NCBI GenBank assembly: GCA_902624275.1
Contig: CACNWW010000004.1
Location: 1 to 64,000, forward strand
Source: an uncultured Fidelibacterota bacterium
GTDB taxonomy: Bacteria > Fidelibacterota > Marinisomatia > Marinisomatales > Marinisomataceae
Length of the DNA stretch: 64,000 nt
Direction of reading: 5' to 3'
Numbering within the stretch: position 1 is the first letter of the stretch; each line of letters starts with the position of its first letter. Of this stretch, positions 51,642 to 60,556 are shown piece by piece. Under the pieces are notes generated by a model. It saw nothing but the letters and a program-made list of their open reading frames with translations, had not been told where the DNA came from and did no database searches. A program made the translations under genes and the position numbers.

Positions 51642-52581
51642 ATTTCTCCTTAAAAGTATCTATTAATTCAATACATACTTTTTTATCTTTTTCAATTTGT
51701 TTGATTAATAATTCTTTACTATCAAACTTTTTTTCATCTCGAATTTTATCTAAAAACTCGATATAAAAATTCTTATCGTATAGACTGCCGAATTTATCAG
51801 ATAAAATGTGAACTTCCATAACAAATTTTTTTTCATTAAAAGTTGGTCTTATACCGGCATTCATCATACCAAAATAACTTTTTTCGTCTAAAAAAATCTT
51901 AGTTAAATACACTCCAGTACTCGGAAGTAATTGATTTTCAAAAATTGGAATAAAATTTGCAGTTGGATAATTCATTGTTTTTCCACGATTCGAACCAGAA
52001 ACAACAGTTGCATTAAATCCATAAAATCTTCCTAAATAATCATATACTTTGCTAGAATTTCCATCTAAAATCAAAGATCTAATTAAGCTGCTAGATATAG
52101 TCCTTCCCATATGTTCTCTCATTGTAGGCGTATGAAGCTCTATATTATTTTCAGAACAAAAAGTATTTAAAAATTCAAAATCTCCTTCTTTATTATGTCC
52201 AAAATAATGATTTTTTCCTACAGAAATTATAGTTGGATTAAACAAATCTTTTAAAATAGTATCTGCAAACACTTGAGCAGACATTAATGAAAACTCTTTA
52301 TTAAATGGTATTATTAATACTTTATCTAAACCTATCTCCTTTAATTTTTCCAGTTTTACATCAAGACTTTGAAGATTTATTGAAGTTTTTTTATCAGAAA
52401 GCACATAAAAAGGATTAGGATCAAACGTAATTAAGCAAGACGGTATATTTCTTTTTCTACTTTCTTTTACAATATAAGATAATACATCATGATGTCCTTT
52501 ATGAATACCATCGTAATTGCCAACAGTTATTACTGAGTTTGATAACTTTTTGAAATTATTTAAAGATGTTATGATTTCCAT
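51631..52581 (-). CDS. ribF: Bifunctional riboflavin kinase/FAD synthetase
   Basis: 316-aa enzyme making FMN and then FAD. The N-terminal nucleotidyltransferase domain has VGNYDGIHKGHHDVL (HxGH-type), and ISVGKNHYFGHNKEG. The C-terminal flavokinase domain has SGSNRGKTMNYPTANF with GVYLTKIF, and the later GIRPTFNEKKFVMEVHIL. Overlaps truB by 13 bases and rpsO by 11 bases. Supplies flavin to the photolyase and nitroreductase encoded elsewhere in the window, among others. Confidence 0.95.
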   Translation of the reverse strand: MEIITSLNNFKKLSNSVITVGNYDGIHKGHHDVLSYIVKESRKRNIPSCLITFDPNPFYVLSDKKTSINLQSLDVKLEKLKEIGLDKVLIIPFNKEFSLMSAQVFADTILKDLFNPTIISVGKNHYFGHNKEGDFEFLNTFCSENNIELHTPTMREHMGRTISSSLIRSLILDGNSSKVYDYLGRFYGFNATVVSGSNRGKTMNYPTANFIPIFENQLLPSTGVYLTKIFLDEKSYFGMMNAGIRPTFNEKKFVMEVHILSDKFGSLYDKNFYIEFLDKIRDEKKFDSKELLIKQIEKDKKVCIELIDTFKEKYEI

Positions 52582-53210
52582 TTGTCCTCAAATTTTTCTA
52601 TCGTAACTGATTTATCTAATTTATATTCACCAACACTTAATCGTGTTAAGTTTATCAAATGTCCTACTGTACCTAAATATTCTGCTATATCCTCTGCTAG
52701 AACCCTTATATATGTTCCTGATGAACATTCAACTATGATTTTTAATTTATTTTCACCAACCGAATTAATTTTTAAGCTTTTGATAGTTATTAGCTTTGGA
52801 TTTGTTTTGATTTCAATATTTTTTCTTGCAAGTTTGTATAGTCGAACGCCATTAATTTTTCTTGCTGAGTACATCGGAGTTCTTTGTAGTAATTCCCCTT
52901 TAAACTTTTTCTCGCAATCTATTAAACTTTGATTAGAAATTTCAGGAGCTTCTTTTTCTTCTATAACATTACCTGTTAAATCCATTGAATCAGTTTTTTT
53001 TCCTAACTTTATAATACCTTCATAAGTTTTATCAAACTGTATGATATTTGATAATTTTTTAGTCGATTTTCCAATACCCAATACTAATACTCCGTCCGCA
53101 AACGGATCTAAAGTTCCTGAGTGTCCTACTTTTTCTTTAGTAATATTTTTAACTTTCTTAACAATTGAGAATGAGGATAAATCTTTTGGTTTATATATAT
53201 TATAAATCAT
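52569..53210 (-). CDS. truB: tRNA pseudouridine(55) synthase TruB, short form
   Basis: 213-aa TruB, modifying U55 in the T-loop of tRNAs. Motif I KVGHSGTLDPFADGVLVLGIG contains the catalytic Asp; YEGIIKLGKKTDSMDLTG and TPMYSARKINGVRLYKLAR are typical, and CSSGTYIRVLAEDIAEYLG follows. It is shorter than the ~300-aa E. coli enzyme and lacks the C-terminal PUA-like extension, as in many FCB bacteria. The rbfA stop lies one base upstream. Confidence 0.95.
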   Translation of the reverse strand: MIYNIYKPKDLSSFSIVKKVKNITKEKVGHSGTLDPFADGVLVLGIGKSTKKLSNIIQFDKTYEGIIKLGKKTDSMDLTGNVIEEKEAPEISNQSLIDCEKKFKGELLQRTPMYSARKINGVRLYKLARKNIEIKTNPKLITIKSLKINSVGENKLKIIVECSSGTYIRVLAEDIAEYLGTVGHLINLTRLSVGEYKLDKSVTIEKFEDKWKS

Positions 53211-53211
53211 A

Positions 53212-53559
53212 CTAATCTATATCTTTTATTAGCTTATCAATTTTTTCGAACTGCTCAAAAGAGTCATCGTAGAAAAATTTTAATGTTGGAGTAGATCTCA
53301 AATTTAAAGATGCAGATAAAAATTTTCTAAAAACTGGAACAAGCAAATTTAGCTCTTCATTAATAATATTTATCTTTTTAGTAGGATTTATTACACTGTA
53401 ATACAGGTTTGCATGCTTTAAATCAGCTGTCATTTTAACTGAAGAAAAAGTTATAAAACCATACTTTCTTAAATCCATCTCTCTTGTTAAGATATCATTA
53501 ATGGTTTTTAAAACTTGTTTTGATACTCTCTCTGATCTTGAAAACGGTTTATTATTCAA
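53212..53559 (-). CDS. rbfA: Ribosome-binding factor A
   Basis: 115-aa KH-like 30S maturation factor. N-terminal SERVSKQVLKTINDILTREM and central ITFSSVKMTADLKHANLYYSV, with the family C-terminus LRSTPTLKFFYDDSFEQFEKIDKLI. Start overlaps the infB stop by four bases; truB follows after one base. Needed for late 30S assembly, especially in the cold. Confidence 0.94.
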   Translation of the reverse strand: MNNKPFSRSERVSKQVLKTINDILTREMDLRKYGFITFSSVKMTADLKHANLYYSVINPTKKINIINEELNLLVPVFRKFLSASLNLRSTPTLKFFYDDSFEQFEKIDKLIKDID

Positions 53560-55904
53560 CTGTCTGCTAATGTTCTCTTAATTTCATTTATTTTATAAGC
53601 AACTATTCTGTCACCTTCTACATATTTTTTCACACCTTCAATGGAAATACCACATTCCATCCCAGAATCAACTGATGTTACATCATCTTTAAAGCGTTTT
53701 AATGAAGTAATTGAACCTTTAGAAACAAGCTCCTCATCTTCACGAATAAGCCTAACAAAACAATCACGCATAATTTTACCAGATTCAACTTGAGATCCAG
53801 CAATAAAACCAATCTTAGGAATTTTAAATGTCTCTTTAACTACTGCTTCACCTATAACTTCCTCAATTATATCAGGTTTTAACAATCCTTCAACAGCCAT
53901 TTTAACGTCTTCAACAATCTGATAAATAATACTATAAGCTCTAATTTCTACATTATTTTGATTTGCTAAAAGCTTTGTGTTTGATGGAACTTGGACCCCA
54001 AAACCAATTATAATAGCTTGCGCGGCTTGAGCTAATAAAACATCAGATTCAGTGACATTGCCAACAGCTTTATGAACAATATCAACACCAACTTCATCGT
54101 TATTGATTTTTTCAATGCTTTGAATTAATGCTTCAATTGATCCATCTGAATCAGCTTTAATAATGATATTTAAATTATTTATATCACCTTCCTTTATCTG
54201 AGCTGAAATACTATCTAATGACGTTTTTTGAACCATCTGAAGGTCAATTTCTCTTTTAATTCTTTGACGCTCGTTAGCAATTTTCTTTAAGTCAGATTCA
54301 TTTTCAACTTCTGCAAAAATATCACCTGCTTGAGGAACTTGATCAAAACCAAGAATTTGAACTGGATCAGACGGTCTTGCTTCAGTTATTCTTTCATTAT
54401 TTTCATTCATAATTGCTCGAACCTTTCCAGGGTGATTGTTACAAATAAAAGGTGTTCCTATACTTAAAGTACCTTTTTGAATTAAGACTGTTGCAACAGG
54501 TCCTAAGCCTTTATCAAGCCTTGAATCTATTACAATACCTTTACAATCAATATCTTGATTAGCTTTAAGATCTAAAACTTCAGCCTCAAGTAAAATTGCT
54601 TCCATCAAATCATCTATACCCTCACCTGTTTTAGCAGACGTATGGACAGATTGAATTTTACCTCCCCAATCTTCAACTAAAACATCTTTTTCGGACAATT
54701 CTCTTTTAACAACATCAGGATTAGCGCCTTGTTTATCGATCTTGTTTATTGCTACTACAATAGGTACCTCAGCAGCTTTAGCATGATTAATAGCTTCTAT
54801 TGTTTGTGGCATAACACTATCATCAGCCGCAACTACTAAAATAACAATATCAGTTGATTGAGCACCTCTAGCTCTCATAGCAGTAAAAGCCTCATGTCCA
54901 GGAGTATCTAAGAAGGTAATTTTATTTTTGTTGTGTAAAACCTGATAAGCTCCAACTCTTTGAGTAATTCCTCCAGATTCACCAGCTGCAACTTTAGTTT
55001 CTCTAATATAATCTAAAATGGATGTTTTACCATGGTCAACGTGACCCATAATTGTTACTACAGGTGCTCTTTCTAAAGCATTTGAAAGCTCTTCTTCTGA
55101 ATGAGATGTGACAAACAAGTCATCAACAACTTCTTCATACTTCTTTAATTCAACATCATACTCACTAGCAATTAATTCAATAACATCCCACTCAAGTCTT
55201 TGGTTTACTGTTGCTAAAATACCCATTTGCAAACATTTGCCGATTACTTCACTGGTAGATACATCTAAAACTTTTGCTATTTCATCAATACTAGAATATT
55301 CAGCAAGCTCAATTGTTCTTTTTTTATTACCATCTTCAAGCTTTACATCTTTTTTGGTTTTCTTATAAGTCTTCTTTTTAGGACTTGAATCCATAGAAGC
55401 AAGAGTCTTTTTTAATCTTTTAACGGCTGAACTATCTTTTTTTAGTTCATCTTTATGTTTTTTTGCCTGTTTTTTATCCTCTTTCTTTTCTGGTTCACGT
55501 AAAGAGATTTTTCTCAATTTCTTCTTTGGTTTTTTATCGAGAAGAGGTTCTTTTTTTGCTTTAGTCTTTTTACCATCTTTTTCTTCTTTAATTGGTGCTT
55601 CAGCTGTTTTCTTATCTGTTTTGCGTTGATCTTCAACTGACATTATTTTGAACTTTTTGACAGATTTAGTTTTCATAACCACTTTTGAATCATGAATTTC
55701 TTTTCTAACCTGCTCTTTTCTGTCTCTTTCAGCAGATTGACGATCTTTTGCAAACTCTGTATAAACTAACTGTTGTGTTTTACCGTCAATTGGAGACATA
55801 TGACTGGAGACAGAAATATCTTTAGACTTTAAAAAATCTAAGATATCAGTATGAGATATATTTAGCTCTTTAGCTAACTGGAATATTCTTATAGAATCAG
55901 ACAT
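53556..55904 (-). CDS. infB: Translation initiation factor IF-2
   Basis: 782-aa GTPase delivering initiator tRNA. N-terminal IF2_N domain (RIFQLAKELNISHTDILDFL), a Lys-rich disordered linker (~70-205), a second IF2_N (SIDEIAKVLDVSTSEVIGKC), and the G domain with VTIMGHVDHGKTSILDYI, FLDTPGHEAFTAMRARG and VAINKIDKQGANP. Domains II-IV follow, ending FRDDVTS-like KRFKDDVTSVDSGMECGI. Standard length. Three bases after nusA on the minus strand. Confidence 0.97.
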   Translation of the reverse strand: MSDSIRIFQLAKELNISHTDILDFLKSKDISVSSHMSPIDGKTQQLVYTEFAKDRQSAERDRKEQVRKEIHDSKVVMKTKSVKKFKIMSVEDQRKTDKKTAEAPIKEEKDGKKTKAKKEPLLDKKPKKKLRKISLREPEKKEDKKQAKKHKDELKKDSSAVKRLKKTLASMDSSPKKKTYKKTKKDVKLEDGNKKRTIELAEYSSIDEIAKVLDVSTSEVIGKCLQMGILATVNQRLEWDVIELIASEYDVELKKYEEVVDDLFVTSHSEEELSNALERAPVVTIMGHVDHGKTSILDYIRETKVAAGESGGITQRVGAYQVLHNKNKITFLDTPGHEAFTAMRARGAQSTDIVILVVAADDSVMPQTIEAINHAKAAEVPIVVAINKIDKQGANPDVVKRELSEKDVLVEDWGGKIQSVHTSAKTGEGIDDLMEAILLEAEVLDLKANQDIDCKGIVIDSRLDKGLGPVATVLIQKGTLSIGTPFICNNHPGKVRAIMNENNERITEARPSDPVQILGFDQVPQAGDIFAEVENESDLKKIANERQRIKREIDLQMVQKTSLDSISAQIKEGDINNLNIIIKADSDGSIEALIQSIEKINNDEVGVDIVHKAVGNVTESDVLLAQAAQAIIIGFGVQVPSNTKLLANQNNVEIRAYSIIYQIVEDVKMAVEGLLKPDIIEEVIGEAVVKETFKIPKIGFIAGSQVESGKIMRDCFVRLIREDEELVSKGSITSLKRFKDDVTSVDSGMECGISIEGVKKYVEGDRIVAYKINEIKRTLADS

Positions 55905-55907
55905 TAA

Positions 55908-57380
55908 CTACTCTTCTTTTTCCTCGATATTTTTGACAGAATCCTCTTCTAAATCAACTTCTTCTTTATTAAGTAATTCTACTTCTATAGCTGGCTCTTC
56001 ATCTGTTCTCTCTAATTCTTTACTATCGTTTTCAACTACTCCAGTATTTTGTTTTTTATCATTAGTATTTAGCGCTATAACTTCTTCATTAGTTTCAATT
56101 AACTCTTCAAATTCTTTTTCTTTATTATGTGTTACTTCTATAAATGAATTTACTGCATTACTTATTGAAGTTATTTCTTTGTCGTTAAGCTCTAACTCTT
56201 CCGAAAGGACATATTTTTTTACGTTTAAATAATCCGCTACAGAAACGATAGCTGCTTTTGAAAGTTTATTACTTAAGGTCTTTGTAATTCCGTCTAATGA
56301 TTCAAGCGTAGTTTTCTGATTTATAAGCACTTCTTCATACTCCGACTTAGTGTACGCATCAATTGTAAATCCTGTTAATTTTGAAGCAAGATTGATATTA
56401 ACACCACTTCTTCCTACAGCATTTTCAAGACCACCTTCATCAAATATTGCAACACAATACTTTCTATCATCATCTATATACAAATCAACTGGTTTTGCTG
56501 GAGAAAGTGCTCTAGTAATGAATACCTCAGATTTCTCTGTAAAATTAACAATATCAATCTTTTCATTGTTCAACTCTCTAACAACTGATTGAATTCTACT
56601 TCCTCTCATACCCACGCAGGCGCCAACTGCATCAATTCGTTTATCTACTGAATGAACTATAATTTTACTCCTCTCTCCTGGTTTTCTTGCTATTCCTTTA
56701 ATTTCAATAATCCCATCTTCAATTTCTGGAACTTCCATTTCAAAAAGTTTATAAAGGAAAAGGTCATCGCTTCGAGAAATTAAAATATCTGGACCTTTTG
56801 ACGTTACTTCAACTGATTTAACTAAAGCTCTAATTGTATCACCTCTTCTAAATCTTTCTGAAAAGATTTGTTCATTTCTAGGCATTCTTAATTCTGTTTG
56901 CTCTATATTTACAAACGTATTTTCTCGATGCACTTGATGAACAGTTCCAATAATAACTTCTCCTATTCTCTGAACATAATCCTCGTAAATATACTGCTGT
57001 TGAACTTCTCTGGTTCTTTTATTTAAAAATTGTCTTGCATTTGCAACTAATCTTCTACCAAAACGCGCAGGATCAATCACCTCTACAAAAGTGTCTCCCA
57101 GCTTTAATTCACCAGCTAAATCTGGTTCAAGCTCAATTGCTCTTTCTAAGGTAATATCGAAGTGATCATCGTCTACCTCTTCAACAATTGTTTTTTCAAC
57201 ATATATTTCAATTTCACCTTTATCAAGATTGACAATAACGCTACAATTATCAGCTTCACCTGTTTCTTTTTCAATAATAAATAAAAATAATTGTTCAATT
57301 ATTGTACCAAGCTCAGAACGCTCGATATTCTTTTCTCTAGCTAATTCAATAAAAATTTCAATTAAATCTCTATTAATCAT
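55908..57380 (-). CDS. nusA: Transcription termination/antitermination protein NusA
   Basis: 490-aa NusA. N-terminal RNAP-binding domain (1-130), S1 domain (IGEVIIGTVHQVHRENTFVN), two KH domains (VDKRIDAVGACVGMRGSRIQ; AIFDEGGLENAVGRSGVNIN). The C-terminus is a helix-hairpin-helix-like segment (KLSKAAIVSVADYL), then a Glu/Asp/Asn-rich tail of ~90 residues in place of the E. coli AR repeats. It is the first gene of the nusA-infB-rbfA-truB-ribF-rpsO-pnp operon. The usual upstream neighbour rimP is not present here. Confidence 0.96.
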   Translation of the reverse strand: MINRDLIEIFIELAREKNIERSELGTIIEQLFLFIIEKETGEADNCSVIVNLDKGEIEIYVEKTIVEEVDDDHFDITLERAIELEPDLAGELKLGDTFVEVIDPARFGRRLVANARQFLNKRTREVQQQYIYEDYVQRIGEVIIGTVHQVHRENTFVNIEQTELRMPRNEQIFSERFRRGDTIRALVKSVEVTSKGPDILISRSDDLFLYKLFEMEVPEIEDGIIEIKGIARKPGERSKIIVHSVDKRIDAVGACVGMRGSRIQSVVRELNNEKIDIVNFTEKSEVFITRALSPAKPVDLYIDDDRKYCVAIFDEGGLENAVGRSGVNINLASKLTGFTIDAYTKSEYEEVLINQKTTLESLDGITKTLSNKLSKAAIVSVADYLNVKKYVLSEELELNDKEITSISNAVNSFIEVTHNKEKEFEELIETNEEVIALNTNDKKQNTGVVENDSKELERTDEEPAIEVELLNKEEVDLEEDSVKNIEEKEE

Positions 57381-57411
57381 AATTACCCTTCAATTTTTTT
57401 CATTATAACAA

Positions 57412-57431
57412 AAATGGGCCGTAGCCCATTT
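57412..57431 (-). terminator. Intrinsic terminator between TPR gene and nusA
   Basis: Stem AAATGGGC / GCCCATTT with a CGTA/TACG tetraloop. On the minus strand TTG and further T/A bases follow, so it can end the TPR gene transcript. The T-run is short, so it may be leaky and let some transcription enter nusA. Confidence 0.65.
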
Positions 57432-57475
57432 AATTCATTGGAATATATTTAATTAATATCGTTTTAACAAGTATC

Positions 57476-58111
57476 TTAGTTAATACTTAATATATATCCG
57501 TAAACTTCTTCAAGAAGTTCATTATATATTGGATTATCAGCATCTAAAGACTCCAGAAGCATAATTGACTGATCTAACTTGCCATTTTCAGCTAATTTTT
57601 TAGCTTTTAGTATACTGATGTATTTAATTTCATTTTCAGATTCAGTAAACTTCATTGCTTTATCAAACATTTTTGCATCGTTTTCTAATTCTGCAAGCAT
57701 TATATATCCTTCTTTTTTGAGATTATCATACTTCACTTTAGAAACGCTTTCAGATAAATAAACACGTGCACTATCATAATCACCATTAATAAAAGAAGTT
57801 CTTCCAATATAAAACTTAGCTTGATGAGCAGCTTTAGTGCCTGAGAAATTTTTCACGATAGTCTCAAGCTGTAAAACAGCATTATCAAAATCTCCTTTTT
57901 CAAAATAAATCATTGCATTGCTTAGTGCAACATCTGAAGCAGATGGATTCGAATTATTATTCAAAGAAAAAGCTTGAAAAGTTACCAGAAAAACAATTAA
58001 AGCTAAAATAATAGGGTTTAATACAAAATTTTCAATTGGAGAATAATCGGATCTATCTTTATAAGTAACCTTAATTGGCGTTAAAAGAATGTTCTTAATT
58101 TTATCAATCAT
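57476..58111 (-). CDS. Membrane-anchored TPR-repeat protein
   Basis: 211-aa protein: cytoplasmic N-terminus with basic residues, one membrane helix (NPIILALIVFLVTFQAFSL), then tetratricopeptide units (ALSNAMIYFEKGDFDNAVLQL; AKFYIGRTSFINGDYDSARVY; AKKLAENGKLDQSIMLLESL). Topology is that of the YfgM/TPR_21 type, periplasmic scaffold proteins. Exact partner unknown. It lies four bases from the trhO stop and upstream of nusA, in the slot where rimP is usual, but it is not RimP-like. Confidence 0.75.
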   Translation of the reverse strand: MIDKIKNILLTPIKVTYKDRSDYSPIENFVLNPIILALIVFLVTFQAFSLNNNSNPSASDVALSNAMIYFEKGDFDNAVLQLETIVKNFSGTKAAHQAKFYIGRTSFINGDYDSARVYLSESVSKVKYDNLKKEGYIMLAELENDAKMFDKAMKFTESENEIKYISILKAKKLAENGKLDQSIMLLESLDADNPIYNELLEEVYGYILSIN

Positions 58112-58114
58112 TAT

Positions 58115-59152
58115 TTATTTCCAGTAATTAAATAGTTTATAAAGTTTAGGTCTAAATTTAGTAGATAATTTAGCACTTGAAACCTTTTTATTATTATCTT
58201 TTCTTAATTTTTTTTGTTTGCTTAAATCCAGCTGTAAAAACTTTCTACAATCTTTTGAGCAACAATCATTGTATTTATCAGCACACTTACTGCATTGAAT
58301 AAATAACAAATGACATGCATCATTTTTACAGTTTTTATGATCATCTGATACTGCTTTACATTGATGGCAATGAGCAATAACATCGTTTGTTATGCGTTCA
58401 CCCATTCTATCGTCAAATACAAAGTTTTTTCCAATAAACTCAGATTTAAGGTTATTTTCCCTTATATCATGTGCATATTGAATAATTCCACCTTCAAGCT
58501 GATAAACCTCTTTGAAACCTTTTTTAATAAGATATGAGCTAGCTTTTTCGCATCTAATACCTCCAGTACAATACAGATGTACTTTTTTATCTTCTTTACC
58601 CTCTAAAATTTCTGCCACTTTTGGTAATAATTCTTTAGAATAGTGAGCATCTGGAATAATTGCATTCTTAAACCTACCTACTTCACTTTCGTAATAATTT
58701 CTCATATCAACAATAACAGAGTCTTTATCTTTAATTGAGCGATTAAAATCTATCGGATTTAAATGAATTCCAGTTTTATTCATATCATAAGAATCAATTG
58801 GGACTTTATATGCAACAATTTCATCGCGAACTAAAATTTTAAGCTTTAAAAATGAAACTCCTTCTTCGAAAGCATTTTTAAATTTTACGTCGTTAAATAT
58901 ATCAAAAGAATGTATGTAGTTTTTAAAACTATCTAATGAATGTTCAGGTATGCTAATTTGTGCATTTATGCCTTCTTTTGAGACATAGATTCTTCCAAGA
59001 ATATCAAGCTTTTTCAAGTCTATATACAACTCATCTCGAAAATCATCAAGATTGTCAATTGAGCAGTATTTATAAAATGAACACGTAATTCTTTTAAATG
59101 CTTCTTTATTTAGGCTTTTTTGAAGCTCAATTCTGGACTTTTTATTGTACAT
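58115..59152 (-). CDS. trhO: tRNA uridine(34) hydroxylase TrhO (rhodanese-like)
   Basis: 345-aa TrhO/YceA, forming 5-hydroxyuridine at the tRNA wobble position. The N-terminal acylphosphatase-like domain (LGRIYVSKEGINAQISIP) precedes a rhodanese domain with VIVDMRNYYESEVGRFKNAI and the active-site loop LYCTGGIRCEKASSYLI. The C-terminal Cys-rich part (CHQCKAV, CKNDACHLLFIQCSKCADK, CCSKDCRKFLQ) resembles a zinc-binding tail seen in many members. Full length. Confidence 0.94.
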   Translation of the reverse strand: MYNKKSRIELQKSLNKEAFKRITCSFYKYCSIDNLDDFRDELYIDLKKLDILGRIYVSKEGINAQISIPEHSLDSFKNYIHSFDIFNDVKFKNAFEEGVSFLKLKILVRDEIVAYKVPIDSYDMNKTGIHLNPIDFNRSIKDKDSVIVDMRNYYESEVGRFKNAIIPDAHYSKELLPKVAEILEGKEDKKVHLYCTGGIRCEKASSYLIKKGFKEVYQLEGGIIQYAHDIRENNLKSEFIGKNFVFDDRMGERITNDVIAHCHQCKAVSDDHKNCKNDACHLLFIQCSKCADKYNDCCSKDCRKFLQLDLSKQKKLRKDNNKKVSSAKLSTKFRPKLYKLFNYWK

Positions 59153-59169
59153 AAATGGATGTTAATAGA

Positions 59170-59205
59170 AAAAGAGCCTATTAACAATATATAATAGGCT
59201 CTTTT
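59170..59205. terminator. Intrinsic terminator between secreted protein gene and trhO
   Basis: Stem of about 14 base pairs (AAAAGAGCCTATTA and its complement TAATAGGCTCTTTT) with an eight-base loop. The minus strand continues with TTTTTC, ending the transcript from the 59.2-59.9 kb gene just before trhO. Confidence 0.9.
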
Positions 59206-59218
59206 ATTATTTAAATAA

Positions 59219-59935
59219 TTATTCGTTACTTAAATCAGCTCTATGGACTGATACTTGACTGATACCGTTCCAAGCACTTTGACCCCAAGTAGATTCCCAG
59301 TCAGGCATTCTTTTACTCATTTCACCAAGCAATGTTAAAAAGGCAGATTGATCTAAGGCCTCTGAAAGAGTATCGTGACCTGAAACAAATACATACTCAT
59401 TGAAAGGTTGACCAGTATTTGAAACCATACATACGAAATGTTCATCTGATCCTAATTCATCTCTAATCTCGTTTGCCAATTTAAAAATTGATTCTGCGCT
59501 AGATTGACCGCCTTGTCTTACATTCCATTTACTTTGTCTAAGATATTTCCAAGTTTTTACTTGAGGATTGTAACTTAAATCAGGTCTTAAAGTATAAAAC
59601 ACAGTTCCATTTCGTCCTTCAACCATTTTACCATCAAATTTATCATATGGTACTGGTTCATGATTTTCCCATTCATTATAAACAGCGTCAATCATATCTG
59701 CTGAAGTAAATATAGATTTTGGCATTCTAATATAATCTCCTGCATCTGGACCATTAATAATTTGGTATGTTGTTGCAGCACCGAGATCAGTAGCATGTGC
59801 TTTATTATGCTGCATCATAGCTTTTTCAAAATCTGCTACTCTAACACCATCTTTAACACCAATTTGAATTTGCATGTTGTATGTTTGTGAGAAAGCTAGA
59901 GTCGAAAAAACTAACATTAATAATATATTTTTCAT
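59219..59935 (-). CDS. Secreted protein of unknown function
   Basis: 238-aa exported protein; signal peptide cleaved near LAFSQT. The mature region has two similar halves: VRVADFEKAMMQHNKAHATDLGAATTYQII with GPDAGDYIRMPKSIF, and later SSAESIFKLANEIRDELGSDEHFVCMV with EYVFVSGHDTL. This fits a duplicated ferredoxin-like (dimeric alpha-beta barrel) fold, but I see no known family or catalytic motif. Followed by a strong terminator. A GGGGG-type ribosome site is present upstream. Confidence 0.7.
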   Translation of the reverse strand: MKNILLMLVFSTLAFSQTYNMQIQIGVKDGVRVADFEKAMMQHNKAHATDLGAATTYQIINGPDAGDYIRMPKSIFTSADMIDAVYNEWENHEPVPYDKFDGKMVEGRNGTVFYTLRPDLSYNPQVKTWKYLRQSKWNVRQGGQSSAESIFKLANEIRDELGSDEHFVCMVSNTGQPFNEYVFVSGHDTLSEALDQSAFLTLLGEMSKRMPDWESTWGQSAWNGISQVSVHRADLSNE

Positions 59936-60002
59936 TTTAAACCCCCTTAATTGGTTATTTTCGAATATTTTATGAATTATTTCATATAATTGTAATAAAT
60001 AT

Positions 60003-60542
60003 TTATCGAGAAGCGTTTGCTATCTCTTCAAAATTAACTTTATTATAAACAAAACTTACATTATTCATAAAAGTTGACCCGTATTTTTCAAACCAATCTT
60101 TATGAAGGGCTAACTCTTTATAAGTAGGTCCAATAATATTAAACTCAACGTAATAATCATCAGCTATATTTCCAGGTAACGCAACATTTCTTGCATAATG
60201 AAAATTGTCAATCAAGTTGATATGTGGTAATAAATCTATAAAAGTTGATAATCCTGTGTTAGAGTTTACTATTTTTGCATTAATTGCTAAATATGGTACA
60301 AAACCGCCTTCAGGTGTACCATCAGGTATATTAACTTCATCCCAGTTTACTCTAGCTTCAATATGTATATTCGACTGGTTTTCTTTAAGATGCATTTCTT
60401 TAGGCATTATATGATCTTTTATTGCACCTTCAAAAATAAAGATAATTCCAGGTTCTACTCTTTCTTCACCAATAACAAGTTCTTGTGAAAATCCAAAATT
60501 AATTAGCATCAATAGAAAAAAAACTTTAATTGTTTTAAGCAT
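60003..60542 (-). CDS. Iron-transport-like periplasmic protein (P19/Tp34 family)
   Basis: 179-aa exported protein (signal peptide ending FGFSQ). The P19/Tp34 pattern is clear: PKEMHLKENQSNIHIEARVNW (His51, His60), EGGFVPYLAINAKIVNSNTG, and FIDLLPHINLIDNFHYARNV (His107, His115), ending NKVNFEE. In Campylobacter P19 binds iron/copper through Met88, His44, His95 and His132. Here the methionine position appears as His107 or Ile108, so metal preference may differ. Often paired with an FTR1 permease; none is seen in this window. Confidence 0.8.
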   Translation of the reverse strand: MLKTIKVFFLLMLINFGFSQELVIGEERVEPGIIFIFEGAIKDHIMPKEMHLKENQSNIHIEARVNWDEVNIPDGTPEGGFVPYLAINAKIVNSNTGLSTFIDLLPHINLIDNFHYARNVALPGNIADDYYVEFNIIGPTYKELALHKDWFEKYGSTFMNNVSFVYNKVNFEEIANASR

Positions 60543-60556
60543 GATTTACCCCCTAA

